Assembly (NCBI GenBank): GCA_947383005.1
Contig: CANDBT010000015.1
Span: forward strand, 1 to 64,000
Length of the DNA stretch: 64,000 nucleotides
Direction of reading: 5' to 3'
From: an uncultured bacterium
GTDB lineage: Bacteria > Bacillota > Clostridia > Lachnospirales > Lachnospiraceae
The notes below the pieces were generated by a model that was not told the origin of the DNA, ran no database searches, and saw nothing but the letters and a program-made list of their open reading frames with translations. This document shows, piece after piece, positions 40,386-49,775 of this stretch. Numbering within the stretch: the first letter of the stretch is position 1; each line of letters starts with the position of its first letter. The position numbers were made by a program, and so were the translations under genes.

Positions 40386-42680
40386 ATGGTAAAATTGTAT
40401 GAGGGCGGCGCGTATTTAGTAAACGGTACAGAGATTGTGCCGGAGGCCGAAACGGCGAAAGTGACAGCTTTGACAGGAAAGGCCGTGAGCAGGGAAGAAG
40501 CGAAAAAGGGGACGATCGCTTACTCGATTATGGAAGCTCATAATACTTCAGGGGATATGGATAAGCTGAAGATTAAATTTGACGCCATGACCAGTCATGA
40601 TATTACATTTGTGGGAATTATCCAGACAGCGAAAGCTTCCGGCATGGAGAAATTTCCGATTCCCTATGTGCTGACCAACTGCCATAATTCCCTGTGTGCG
40701 GTAGGCGGAACCATTAACGAAGACGACCATGTATTTGGTTTATCTGCGTGCAAAAAGTATGGCGGCATTTTTGTGCCTCCTCATATCGCTGTTATCCATC
40801 AATATATGCGTGAAATGATGGCCGGCGGAGGGAGGATGATTCTTGGTTCGGACAGTCATACCCGTTACGGCGCTTTGGGCACTATGGCTATCGGCGAAGG
40901 CGGCGGTGAACTGGTGAAGCAGTTGCTGCAGGATACATATGACATAAACTATCCGGATGTAGTTGCCATTTATCTGGACGGGAAACCCAATCCGGGTGTT
41001 GGGCCACAGGATATTGCCCTGGCGATTATCGGCGCCGTATATTCATGCGGCTATGTAAAAAATAAAGTGATGGAATTTGTGGGACCAGGCATTACTTCCA
41101 TGACTACAGACTTCCGTAACGGGATTGACGTAATGACTACGGAAACCACTTGCCTGTCCTCCATTTGGCGTACGGATGAAGATACGAAAGCGTTTTTGAC
41201 GATGCATGGCAGGGAAGAAGCGTATAAGGAGCTGAATCCGGCCGAAGTGGCATATTATGATGGTGTGGTATATGTGGATATGAGCACGGTTAAGCCGATG
41301 ATTGCCCTGCCTTTCCATCCCAGCAATACGTATGAGATTGAGGAATTGAATGCCAACCTTGGCGATATCTTAAGGAGTGTGGAGGTGGAAGCGACCAAAG
41401 TTACCGGAAATCCCGATATCCGCTTTTCCATGACCGATAAGATTGCAGACGGCAAGCTGAAAGTGACACAGGGAGTAATCGCAGGCTGCGCGGGCGGGAA
41501 TTATACCAATGTGATGGAGGCGGCAAATATTTTGCGCGGCAAGAGTTGCGGCTCGGATGTTTTCTCTCTGTCGGTTTATCCTTCCTCTCAGCCGGTGTAT
41601 ATTGACTTGGTGAGAAAAGGCGCTATTGCCGATTTGATGGCGGCAGGCGCCGTGCTGAAGACCGCGTTCTGCGGGCCATGTTTTGGGGCAGGCGATACGC
41701 CGGCCAACAACGGTTTTTCTATCCGTCATACGACCAGGAATTTCCCCAACCGTGAGGGTTCCAAACCGGGAGTGGGGCAGATGTCCGCGGTTGCGCTTAT
41801 GGATGCCCGTTCTATTGCGGCGACAGCAGCTAACGGCGGTATCCTGACTCCGGCAACGGACATGGTCGACGGCAGTTATCATGTACCGGAGTACAGCTTT
41901 GATGGCAGCGTGTATAAGGCAAGGATTTACCAAGGCTATCAAAAAGAAGATCCGCAATCCGAGCTGGTCTATGGGCCAAATATTAAGGATTGGCCGGAAA
42001 TGAGCCCTCTTACCGACAATATTTTACTGAAAGTATGCTCGAAGATTCTTGACCCGGTGACCACCACCGATGAATTGATTCCTTCCGGCGAGACATCTTC
42101 TTACCGCTCTAATCCGTTAGGGCTGGCAGAATTTGCTTTATCCCGCCGTGATCCTCAGTATGTGGGCCGGAGTAAGGAAGTTGACCGGATAGAAAAGGCA
42201 AGGGCAGCCGGTACATGCCCGTCCGAAGTGGCACCTGAGCTAAAGGCGGTATTTGAGAAAATTCGGACAATTCCAGGCAATGAGGAAGTGAAGATTTCCG
42301 AGACGGAGATGGGAAGCATGATTTATGCCAGAAAACCGGGGGACGGCTCAGCAAGGGAACAGGCGGCCAGCTGTCAGCGGGTAATCGGAGGGTTGGCGAA
42401 TATCTGCAGCGAGTATGCGACCAAGCGTTACCGCTCGAATGTAATGAACTGGGGAATGATTCCTTTCCAGATGAAGGAAGAGCCGGATGCCTTTGAAGTA
42501 GGCGATTACCTCTATGTACCGGGGATCAAGGCTGCCCTTGACGGAGACATGAAAGATATTAAAGCTTATGTTATCGGGGACACCGTGAAAGAAATAAGCT
42601 TGTATATTGCGGATATGACCCAGGACGAGCGGAAAATTGTCAAAGCCGGCTGCCTGATTAATTACAACAGAAACCGTTAA
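40386..42680 (+). CDS. Aconitase-family hydratase (YbhJ-like)
   Basis: 764 residues from the ATG at 40386, behind AGAAGGAGG. The aconitase fold is visible: [21 protein letters not shown], and the 4Fe-4S ligands in IAGCAGG and [12 protein letters not shown] (one Cys plus a CxxC). The swivel domain near the C-terminus has [13 protein letters not shown]. It hydrates or dehydrates a tricarboxylic or related acid. The text is unlike canonical AcnA/LeuC and closest to the YbhJ-like family annotated only as hydratase in clostridia. It has its own promoter and terminator. Confidence 0.87.
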   Translation: MVKLYEGGAYLVNGTEIVPEAETAKVTALTGKAVSREEAKKGTIAYSIMEAHNTSGDMDKLKIKFDAMTSHDITFVGIIQTAKASGMEKFPIPYVLTNCHNSLCAVGGTINEDDHVFGLSACKKYGGIFVPPHIAVIHQYMREMMAGGGRMILGSDSHTRYGALGTMAIGEGGGELVKQLLQDTYDINYPDVVAIYLDGKPNPGVGPQDIALAIIGAVYSCGYVKNKVMEFVGPGITSMTTDFRNGIDVMTTETTCLSSIWRTDEDTKAFLTMHGREEAYKELNPAEVAYYDGVVYVDMSTVKPMIALPFHPSNTYEIEELNANLGDILRSVEVEATKVTGNPDIRFSMTDKIADGKLKVTQGVIAGCAGGNYTNVMEAANILRGKSCGSDVFSLSVYPSSQPVYIDLVRKGAIADLMAAGAVLKTAFCGPCFGAGDTPANNGFSIRHTTRNFPNREGSKPGVGQMSAVALMDARSIAATAANGGILTPATDMVDGSYHVPEYSFDGSVYKARIYQGYQKEDPQSELVYGPNIKDWPEMSPLTDNILLKVCSKILDPVTTTDELIPSGETSSYRSNPLGLAEFALSRRDPQYVGRSKEVDRIEKARAAGTCPSEVAPELKAVFEKIRTIPGNEEVKISETEMGSMIYARKPGDGSAREQAASCQRVIGGLANICSEYATKRYRSNVMNWGMIPFQMKEEPDAFEVGDYLYVPGIKAALDGDMKDIKAYVIGDTVKEISLYIADMTQDERKIVKAGCLINYNRNR

Positions 42681-42715
42681 AGAAGTGGAAATGAAATTGA
42701 ACAGTTATGAATAAG

Positions 42716-42777
42716 CCATAAGAGCCGCAGGCTTGGACGGGATGATACTACCCGGCCAAAGCCTGCGGCTTTTATGG
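42716..42777 (+). terminator. Terminator of the hydratase gene
   Basis: A stem of about 20 bp (CCATAAGAGCCGCAGGCTTGG at 42716-42736 with 42756-42777) around a 19-base loop, ending TTTTATGG. The A-rich left arm and T-rich right arm can serve both strands, and the MATE gene converges from the right. Confidence 0.8.
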
Positions 42778-42868
42778 TGGAGTATTCAACAAAACTTACT
42801 GCGTCAGCCGGAGGCTCCCGGGAAATCCCCTTTCATTTATGGCGGCACCTAAAAAGCGGCATGGGGAT

Positions 42869-44260
42869 TTACTGGCGAAGTGCTTTGACGGGTTGTTTAG
42901 CAGCGTCGGGATTGCGTTGGACTAATGCTTTCCTTTTCCAATGGCCGGTACGGTACCAGCAAAAAGAGAGGATAAAGTTGGCCAGCCAGCCCATGGGGAC
43001 GGCATACCAAATTACCTGAATGCCATAGATCGGGGAGCAGATTTTGGCTACGGATACCCGGATGGTTAGGTTAATCAGGTTGGCAATCATGTAGACAAGG
43101 ACATCTCCGGATCCCCGAAGGACCCCGTCCGTGATGGCCTTAAAACCAATAACACAGAAAAAGCAGCCGATAAAACGCAGATAGGCGACTCCCGTCTGAT
43201 AGGCCACAGGAGAAACATCGATCTTCACAAAAGCAGAAAGCATGGGTTGGTAAAATAACTGACAGAGCAAAAAAAGAATCAGGGAAAAGCCAATGATAAT
43301 TCCGTAAGAGGCATGATATCCCTGCAAAATCCGCTTTGTCTGCCTGGCGCCTAAGTTTTGTGCGGTAAAAGTCGATACGGCGTTTCCTGTGCCGATCATC
43401 GGTACAATGCCGATGGATTCCAGGCGCATACCGGCAGAATAGCCGGCCAGTGCGGAAGAACCAAACTGGTTGACCGAGGATTGGGTCAGAAGCATGCCGA
43501 TGCTGACGATCGACTGCTGGACAATGGAGGGAATGGCGATTTTTGTCCCTTTTATCAGCATAGCCGGGCTATACAGGCGAGGCTTGTCCTGTGCCGGATA
43601 GTCCCCAAGCTGCATCATCAGGATAATAAAGGAAATTGCGGCAGATATCCCCTGGGCAATTACCGTGGCAATGGCTACGCCAGATACCCCCATCCGGAAG
43701 AAAATTACCATCAGGATATCCAAAAGGATATTCAGCAGAGAGGAGAAAAGCAGCAGGCCAAGAGGTATGCCGGATTTCCCCAAGGCGTTAAAATTGGCGG
43801 CCAGTACATTGTACATGAACATAAAAGGCAGGCCGATAAAATAGATCTGCAAATATAATACGGCATCATTATAGATGTTTTCCGGCGTATTCAGTATGGA
43901 TAACACAAAAGGATTGAAAAGAAAACCGAAGCAGGCCAGCAAGGTGCTGAAAAGGGCAAAGGTAATTAAAAAGGTATACACGGAAGTTTTCATTTCCGAA
44001 TTCTTTCCGGCGCCCAGGTACTGGCTGGTCAGCACGGAAGCGCCGATGCCGCCTCCGATGGCAACCATAATAAATACGTTGGTAAAGGCGTAGGAAGCGC
44101 CAACCGCGGCTAAAGCATCCTCGCCGACGAAATACCCTACAATGACCGAATCGGCCATGTTGTAAAATTGTTGGAAAAGGTTGCCAAAAATAATCGGCAG
44201 GGCAAACAGCAGTAGAGAACGGCCGGGAGGGCCTTCCAGTAATTTTTGTTTATTATTCAT
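42869..44260 (-). CDS. MATE family efflux transporter
   Basis: 463 residues from the ATG at 44260, with GAGG upstream; the frame extends to 44623 but the extra part falls in repeat DNA. Twelve membrane spans in two bundles, with the MATE motif ALPIIFGNLFQQFYNMADSV at the N-terminus and GTGNAVSTFTAQNLGA at the second half. These transporters export cationic drugs or metabolites using Na+ or H+ gradients. Substrate not deducible. The upstream 436-base gap contains only repeats. Confidence 0.93.
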   Translation of the reverse strand: MNNKQKLLEGPPGRSLLLFALPIIFGNLFQQFYNMADSVIVGYFVGEDALAAVGASYAFTNVFIMVAIGGGIGASVLTSQYLGAGKNSEMKTSVYTFLITFALFSTLLACFGFLFNPFVLSILNTPENIYNDAVLYLQIYFIGLPFMFMYNVLAANFNALGKSGIPLGLLLFSSLLNILLDILMVIFFRMGVSGVAIATVIAQGISAAISFIILMMQLGDYPAQDKPRLYSPAMLIKGTKIAIPSIVQQSIVSIGMLLTQSSVNQFGSSALAGYSAGMRLESIGIVPMIGTGNAVSTFTAQNLGARQTKRILQGYHASYGIIIGFSLILFLLCQLFYQPMLSAFVKIDVSPVAYQTGVAYLRFIGCFFCVIGFKAITDGVLRGSGDVLVYMIANLINLTIRVSVAKICSPIYGIQVIWYAVPMGWLANFILSFCWYRTGHWKRKALVQRNPDAAKQPVKALRQ

Positions 44261-44364
44261 GGGAGCAAAACCTCGCTTGTAATTAGGAATTTGCTGATTA
44301 TTATAGCCCGTTTTATCGCAGATTACAAGACAGAACAATGACAATATCAGCAATTTTAGTTTCA

Positions 44365-44587
44365 GTTCATGGGGCGGGGAAGACCGGATGAAAACAGATG
44401 TCAAGCTTGCTTGTAAGACTGTTTTCGTCCGGTTTTCTCCATCGAGTGAACGCCCGATGCTTCTTGTTCGGCGTAGCCGGACAAGAAGATGCGCTCCGTG
44501 AACGTAACCGTATATGCCCCATAATGATATCTGCCCATGGCTAATCAGCGGAGTGATTAGCCATGGTGTGAACAGTACAACAGTAAC
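44365..44587. repeat. Intergenic palindromic repeat, family A (copy 5, composite)
   Basis: The left part (44365-44508) is the near-exact reverse complement of the element at 49615-49765. It contains a long hairpin with arms ACCGGATGAAAACAG/CTGTTTTCGTCCGGT, the loop with CAAGCTTGCTTGTAAG, and the CTTCTTGT/ACAAGAAG hairpin. The right part (44504-44587) contains a 13-bp hairpin CCATGGCTAATCA/TGATTAGCCATGG and ends TGTGAACAGTACAACAGTAAC. The right part recurs in reverse complement at the start of the copy at 47439. This accounts for most of the gap between the MATE and MgtC genes. Confidence 0.9.
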
Positions 44588-44696
44588 CCTGCGAACCGGA
44601 AACAATAGGATTATGTGTGGCATCTATGGAAAAAATCGGTTATAATGTCTAATGAAAGATAGCATGGCAGGCATATGTGGGAAGGAGGGAGAAATC

Positions 44697-45368
44697 GTGG
44701 AGCTAATCTGTTTGGGGAGGATTGTGCTGGCGGGTTTTTGCGGAGGCATTTTAGGTTACGAGCGTCAGAGAAAGAAAAAGAAGGCAGGCATGAGAACCCA
44801 TGTGATTGTAGCCATTTCATCGGCGCTTATGGTCGTATTGTCAAAGTATGGTTTTCAGGATGTGTTGGGAGAAAATGTCCGGGTAGATCCGTCCCGTATA
44901 GCAGCGGCAGTAGTGACGGCTATCGGTTTTCTTGGTTCAGGGATGATTATTTTCAGAAATAATAATGTCCGTGGTTTGACTACTTCTGCGGGCATATGGG
45001 CTACTGTGGGCGTGGGGATGGCTATGGGAGCGGGTATGTATATGGTGGGATTTTTTACCGCCGTTATGATACTTTTTGTGGAAATGTTCCTGGGGCGCAA
45101 ATCCATATTGCCGCGGAAGAAAAAAACGGCAAGCAGAAAGATGATGATTGAATACCGGCTGATGCAGGGAAGCAATTTTTTGGCGGAAATAGAAAAAGAG
45201 GCGGCAAGAGAAGGCGGAGAGATCATATCCATCCGGACAAAGCGGGGGGAAGACGGCCAGGTGAAGGTTCGGGTATTGGTAAAGGAAGGAGAAAATTGGG
45301 ACGGGCAAGGTTTTGTGGAGCGGATGATTAGCTGGGAACAGGTGCTGCAAGTGAAGGAATGGCTGTAG
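44697..45368 (+). CDS. MgtC/SapB family membrane protein
   Basis: 223 residues from a GTG at 44697 with an excellent GAAGGAGGGAG box; an ATG at 44652 has none. LAGFCGGILGYERQRKKKKAGMRTH is the MgtC/SapB signature, with four to five membrane spans to about residue 130 and a cytoplasmic ACT-like C-terminal domain. Family members relate to Mg2+ limitation or acid stress and membrane potential. It is not linked to a Mg2+ transporter gene here. A -10-like TATAAT occurs near 44640. Confidence 0.9.
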   Translation: MELICLGRIVLAGFCGGILGYERQRKKKKAGMRTHVIVAISSALMVVLSKYGFQDVLGENVRVDPSRIAAAVVTAIGFLGSGMIIFRNNNVRGLTTSAGIWATVGVGMAMGAGMYMVGFFTAVMILFVEMFLGRKSILPRKKKTASRKMMIEYRLMQGSNFLAEIEKEAAREGGEIISIRTKRGEDGQVKVRVLVKEGENWDGQGFVERMISWEQVLQVKEWL

Positions 45369-45461
45369 CTCATTATTGTTTACGCTTAGGCTAATCACCA
45401 TGCTGATTGATTATAAAACAACACAGCTATGGGGCGAAAACATACGAAAGGTTGTTAAGTT

Positions 45462-47477
45462 ATGGAAGAGAAAATGAGAGAAGAGACAGAAGCGCTGATT
45501 CAGCTTTATATCCGGGAATACGAGTTGGCGGGAAAAAAGAAACGTGCACTTTCGGCAAAAGCCAAAGGAGCGGCAGAGCGGGCGGGAAGTTTGGCCAGAA
45601 TGATGAGACGGGCCAGGGAAAGCCAGATGACGAGGAATACGTTGGAAAATTATCACCGCCAGTTGAATAACCTCTATTATTGCGGACTCAGATATTCCAT
45701 CCATCCGGTAATAAAAAAACTGAGGAAGGAAGTGATACCGGAACTGGTGCGGCTGGATTTGGCTTTACTGCTGCCGGAAGACTGCCGTCTGATCAATTCG
45801 TCGTTTTTTGATTATCTGGAAAAAGATGTACCTGGGGAAATATGTGTTGCTTCCCTGTTTGATTTGTTCCACACATATCGGACGCAGGTGCTCAAGTCTA
45901 AAATTTTGCAGTTGGTTCCTTCAAGGCCGGAATTGGAGTTTCCGGAGGCTATGGATATGAACCGGCGTTTTGTACTGCATGTCGGGCCGACCAACAGCGG
46001 GAAAACTTTTCAGGCGTTGGAAAGGCTGAAAGAGGCCCGGAAAGGAATTTATCTGGGGCCTTTACGTCTTTTGGCTTTGGAAGTTTACGAAAAAATGAAA
46101 GAATACGATATTGCCTGCACCATGCTGACCGGTCAGGAGTGCATAGCCGAGCCAAATAGCCGGGTGATATCTTCCACGGTGGAAATGGCGGACTTCCATG
46201 AGGTTTACGATGTGGCGGTTATTGATGAAGCGCAGATGATTGAAGATTCGGAAAGAGGCCATTGCTGGACAAAGGCAATTTTGGGGATACAGGCTTCGGA
46301 AATCCATGTCTGCATGAGTCCGGCGGCAGAAAATGTAGTCAAACATTTAATCCAGTTATGCGGCGATCAGGCAGAGACACATTATTACGAGCGAAAAACG
46401 GCTTTGATATGTGAAAAGGAGGCGTTTTGTTTCCCGGAAGATGTCCGGGAAGGAGATGCGTTGGTGGTATTTTCCAAAAAATCCGTTTTGGATGTAGCAG
46501 GCCGGCTTGAGGAACAGGGAATCGGAGCTAGTGTTATTTACGGAAGCCTTCCGCCGGAAATACGCCGCCGGCAGATGAGGATGTTTGCCAGCGGCCAGAC
46601 AAAAGTGGTGGTGGCTACAGACGCTATCGGTATGGGACTGAATTTGCCGGTCAGGAGAATTGTGTTTATCCAGACAGAGAAATTTGACGGGATATCCCGC
46701 CGGGGATTGAATATTCAAGAGATTAAGCAAATTGCCGGACGGGCGGGCCGATATGGGATTTATAATACCGGATATATCAATGCTATGGGAGAAAAAGCTC
46801 TGGAATATATACGGGAACGGTTTGAAGCAGAGGAAGGCATCCTGGATACGGTGAGTCTCGGCTTTCCGCAGGTGCTTCTGGATTTGGAAGAGCCTCTCGA
46901 TGTGATTTTGCAGGTGTGGCATTCCCAGGAGGCGCAAAAGCCTTTTGAGAAGATCAGTATCGATGAATTGCTTTGCCTTTATGGTTTTGCCAAACGGTAC
47001 GAAAACCAAATTATGGGATTTGAAGACAAAAGTATTTTGTATCGGATGATTAGCTGCCCGATTGATATTAAAGACCGCAGCCTGGTGAAACAATGGCTCA
47101 GGTATTGTATGGATTATCCCGCAGATTCCTCATTGGAGCATCCGAAGCTGGATACATCCGGTAAAGGAAACAAAGGCAACAGGAAAACCGGTATACAAAA
47201 TTATGAAACTTATTATAAAAAACTCGATCTGTATTATCAATTTTCTCACCGTTTTGAGAAAAAAATTGACGAGGAATGGCTGGCGCGGGAGCGGGAGCGG
47301 ACGGAGGCCGCCATTATGCGATACCTTTCCAAGGGGAAGAAGGGGTATATTGCACGGTGCCAGTATTGCGGAAAACTGCTGCCGGTAGGATATATGACAG
47401 GAAAATGCCGGAAATGCGCGCTTTTACGTTATCGTCCGGTTACTGCTCACACTATGGCTAATCATCACGCTGATTAG
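45462..47477 (+). CDS. SUV3-like superfamily 2 RNA helicase
   Basis: 671 residues. The Walker A GPTNSGKT at 175-182 and the following GIYLGPLRLLALEVYEKM match the SUV3 (mitochondrial degradosome) helicase pattern. VIDEAQ (253-258) is Walker B and TDAIGMGLNLPVRRIVF with QIAGRAGRYG are motifs V and VI. The N-terminal 150 residues are family-specific. A zinc-ribbon-like C633-x2-C636-x12-C649-x2-C652 closes the protein. ATP-dependent 3'-5' RNA (or DNA) unwinding is expected. The last 12 residues (660-671) and the stop are encoded inside a family A repeat, so the C-terminus appears to have been replaced or extended by it. Confidence 0.85.
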   Translation: MEEKMREETEALIQLYIREYELAGKKKRALSAKAKGAAERAGSLARMMRRARESQMTRNTLENYHRQLNNLYYCGLRYSIHPVIKKLRKEVIPELVRLDLALLLPEDCRLINSSFFDYLEKDVPGEICVASLFDLFHTYRTQVLKSKILQLVPSRPELEFPEAMDMNRRFVLHVGPTNSGKTFQALERLKEARKGIYLGPLRLLALEVYEKMKEYDIACTMLTGQECIAEPNSRVISSTVEMADFHEVYDVAVIDEAQMIEDSERGHCWTKAILGIQASEIHVCMSPAAENVVKHLIQLCGDQAETHYYERKTALICEKEAFCFPEDVREGDALVVFSKKSVLDVAGRLEEQGIGASVIYGSLPPEIRRRQMRMFASGQTKVVVATDAIGMGLNLPVRRIVFIQTEKFDGISRRGLNIQEIKQIAGRAGRYGIYNTGYINAMGEKALEYIRERFEAEEGILDTVSLGFPQVLLDLEEPLDVILQVWHSQEAQKPFEKISIDELLCLYGFAKRYENQIMGFEDKSILYRMISCPIDIKDRSLVKQWLRYCMDYPADSSLEHPKLDTSGKGNKGNRKTGIQNYETYYKKLDLYYQFSHRFEKKIDEEWLARERERTEAAIMRYLSKGKKGYIARCQYCGKLLPVGYMTGKCRKCALLRYRPVTAHTMANHHAD

Positions 47478-47631
47478 CCATGGGCCAATACAGTTATGGG
47501 GGCAAAGCATATGCCCCCGTCTACACTCCGTTCCGGTCGGTTCTAAACAAGCGCCACTGGCGCTTAGAACCCGTAGGCAATCTTAAATGGGCATATGCAG
47601 TTACGTTCACAGGGCACCTGTGAACAGTAAC
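47439..47631. repeat. Intergenic palindromic repeat, family A (copy 6, composite)
   Basis: Begins GTTACTGCTCACACTATGGC with the TGGCTAATCA/TGATTAGCCA hairpin of copy 5. It continues with GCATATGCCCCC and GGGCATATGC palindromes and a GTTCTAA/TTAGAAC-type hairpin (GGTTCTAAACAAGCGCCA with TGGCGCTTAGAACC). It ends in a 32-base hairpin unit (47600-47631) that is the reverse complement of 8450-8481 with one change. It overlaps the 3' end of the helicase gene. Confidence 0.9.
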
Positions 47632-47670
47632 ATCGTCCGCAGAGGACAGAAAAAGTAGAATAAATGGAAG

Positions 47671-47699
47671 TTGAATGTTAAAATCGCTTATGATATACT
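47671..47699 (+). promoter_or_regulatory. Putative sigma-A promoter of the HAD phosphatase gene
   Basis: -35 TTGAAT (47671-47676), a 17-base spacer and -10 TATACT (47694-47699), 52 bases before the start codon. Confidence 0.6.
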
Positions 47700-47751
47700 G
47701 AATCCGGGAAAATACAAACATTTATTTTGGAAAGCGGGTGGGAAGATAAGG

Positions 47752-48543
47752 ATGGGAAGGAAAGCATTATTTTTTGATGTAGACGGAACCTTGCTGAGTG
47801 AGATTACCCATACGGTTCCGGACAGTGCTGTAAGTGCTTTGGACGCTTCGCGGAGGGCTGGAAATCTGGTGTATATCAATTCGGGGAGAACCTATTCGTT
47901 TTTGGGGGAGATAGAAAATCTGGTACAGTGCGACGGGATTTTGTGCGGTTGCGGCACCTGTGTGGTCGAACGCGGCCGGGTGGTTTTTCAGCACCGGATA
48001 GACCGAAGGCGGGGAATCGAAATCCGCAGGGCCATGTTGCAGTATGGTTTTGATGGGATATTGGAAAGCACGGAGGGGTTGTTTATGAGAAATGAACGTT
48101 CCTGGATTGCTCCGCTTAACAATCTGAGGGACGGGGTGGCTCAAAAAGGGCTTTTATCGGATGACCGATGGGAGGATGACCGCCTGGAATTTGATAAATT
48201 TTGTGTTTTTGCTGATGAAAACAGCAAGAGGGAAGAATTTTTTCAGTTTTTATCTCCGGACATTCAGGTGATTGACCGGGGAAATCATTTTTATGAGTGT
48301 GTCCCGGCCGGATTTACTAAGGCGACAGCCATCGCATGGGTGCTGAACCGTTATGGTATCGAGAAAAAGGATGCTTATGTATTTGGCGACAGCAGCAATG
48401 ATCTGGCTATGTTTGCCTATGCGGACAATGCGGTGCTGATGTATGACCACGATAAAGTGCTGGAGCCTTATGCGACGTTTGTGACAAAACGTGTAGAGGA
48501 AGATGGAATTGCCTGGGCGATGCAGGAGCTGGGGCTGATTTGA
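47752..48543 (+). CDS. HAD-superfamily phosphatase, Cof/YkrA type (IIB)
   Basis: 263 residues from the ATG at 47752. Motif I is LFFDVDGTLLSE, motif II INSGRTY, the Lys is in FTKATAIAWVL and motif IV is FGDSSNDLAMFAYA, with a C2B cap between motifs II and III. These Cof-type enzymes dephosphorylate sugar phosphates or flavin and PLP cofactors. The substrate is not deducible. The start choice excludes about 27 upstream in-frame residues that overlap the promoter. Confidence 0.88.
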   Translation: MGRKALFFDVDGTLLSEITHTVPDSAVSALDASRRAGNLVYINSGRTYSFLGEIENLVQCDGILCGCGTCVVERGRVVFQHRIDRRRGIEIRRAMLQYGFDGILESTEGLFMRNERSWIAPLNNLRDGVAQKGLLSDDRWEDDRLEFDKFCVFADENSKREEFFQFLSPDIQVIDRGNHFYECVPAGFTKATAIAWVLNRYGIEKKDAYVFGDSSNDLAMFAYADNAVLMYDHDKVLEPYATFVTKRVEEDGIAWAMQELGLI

Positions 48544-48621
48544 ATTTTTGAGGCTGCTTTAATTTAGATTTGTACGATTTATCGTTAGTTGGAAGAGAAA
48601 ATCGGGAAAAGGAGGAATTTT

Positions 48622-49608
48622 ATGACTATTCGAGTTGGCATCCTGGGATACGGAAATTTGGGAAAAGGGGTGGAAAGCGCGATAGGCCAAAATCCGGATA
48701 TGAAGCTGGCTGCTGTTTTTACCCGCAGGGTCCCGGAAAAGCTGCAAATCAGGACAAAAGGTGTTTCCGTGCTGCCGGCAGATGAGCTGCAGCGTCTGCA
48801 GGAAGAAATTGACGTGCTGATTATTTGCGGCGGAAGCGCGACGGATCTGCCGGAACAGACGCCAAAGTTTGCCTCTCTGTTTAATGTGGTAGACAGCTTT
48901 GATACCCACGCGAAAATACCGGAGCATTTTGCGGCCGTGGATGCTGCCGCACAGAAGGGCGGAAAGGTAAGTATTATTTCCTGCGGCTGGGATCCGGGGA
49001 TGTTTTCTTTGAACCGTCTGTATGCCAATGTGATTTTGCCTCAGGGACATGACTATACATTTTGGGGCAGAGGTGTCAGCCAGGGTCATTCCGATGCTAT
49101 CCGCCGGATTCCGGGAGTTAAAGATGCAAGGCAATACACGATTCCCGTACCGGAGGCGGTAGAAGCAGTCCGAAGCGGTTTGAATCCGGAATTGAGCACC
49201 CGGCAGAAACATACCCGTGAATGTTTTGTGGTAGCCTGTGAAGGAGCTGATTTAGCCGCGATTGAACGGGAAATCAAGACTATGCCCAATTATTTTGCCG
49301 ATTATGATACGACGGTACATTTTATATCGGAAGAGGAATTGGCCAGGGACCATAAAGGGTTGCCTCATGGCGGCAGCGTGATCCGCACCGGGGAGACGGG
49401 CATGGACGGGGAGCATAAGCATGTGATTGAATATCGTTTGGCTTTAGATTCCAATCCGGAGTTTACCGGGGCGGTACTTGCCGCCTATGCCAGAGCGGCT
49501 TTTCGGATGAATCAGGAAGGGATAAAAGGCTGTAAAACGGTATTTGACATAGCGCCGGCTTATCTGTCGGCGAAGAATGGCGCGGAATTGCGGAAGCAGT
49601 TGTTGTAA
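48622..49608 (+). CDS. ddh: meso-Diaminopimelate D-dehydrogenase
   Basis: 328 residues from the ATG at 48622, behind AAAAGGAGGAA. The NADP-binding motif is GILGYGNLGKGVESAI. Characteristic Ddh text follows: CGGSATDLPEQTPKF, VVDSFDTHAKIPEHF, ISCGWDPGMFSLNRLY and FWGRGVSQGHSDAIRRIPGV. The enzyme reductively aminates tetrahydrodipicolinate to meso-DAP in one step, bypassing the succinylase, acetylase or aminotransferase branches. DAP feeds lysine and peptidoglycan. asd of the same pathway is 29 kb upstream and not linked. Confidence 0.95.
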   Translation: MTIRVGILGYGNLGKGVESAIGQNPDMKLAAVFTRRVPEKLQIRTKGVSVLPADELQRLQEEIDVLIICGGSATDLPEQTPKFASLFNVVDSFDTHAKIPEHFAAVDAAAQKGGKVSIISCGWDPGMFSLNRLYANVILPQGHDYTFWGRGVSQGHSDAIRRIPGVKDARQYTIPVPEAVEAVRSGLNPELSTRQKHTRECFVVACEGADLAAIEREIKTMPNYFADYDTTVHFISEEELARDHKGLPHGGSVIRTGETGMDGEHKHVIEYRLALDSNPEFTGAVLAAYARAAFRMNQEGIKGCKTVFDIAPAYLSAKNGAELRKQLL

Positions 49609-49614
49609 GGTTGC

Positions 49615-49765
49615 GTTACTGTTCACGGGGCGCATCTTCTTGTCCGGCTACGCCGAACAAGAAGCATCGGGCGTTCGCCCGATGGGGAAAACCGGATGAA
49701 AACAGTCTTACAAGCAAGCTTGACGCCTGTTTTCATCCGGTTTTCCCCGCCCCGTGAACGGTAAC
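49615..49765. repeat. Intergenic palindromic repeat, family A (copy 7, complete)
   Basis: 151 bases with 18-bp terminal inverted repeats (GTTACTGTTCACGGGGCG with CGCCCCGTGAACGGTAAC, one mismatch). It contains three internal hairpins: CTTCTTGT/ACAAGAAG, CATCGGGCG/CGCCCGATG, and a 21-bp stem with arms GGAAAACCGGATGAAAACAG and complement around the AAGCAAGCTTGAC loop. It starts seven bases after the ddh stop and is an inverted near-copy of 44365-44508. Confidence 0.92.
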
Positions 49766-49775
49766 GGACATTTCC

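Noticed and set aside
8450..49765. A CRISPR array made from the recurring palindromic units
   Set aside because: The copies are many kilobases apart, have no regular spacers, and no cas genes are present.
44365..49765. Family A elements as insertion sequences
   Set aside because: They are 70-225 bp, without any transposase reading frame; non-autonomous elements are the better description.
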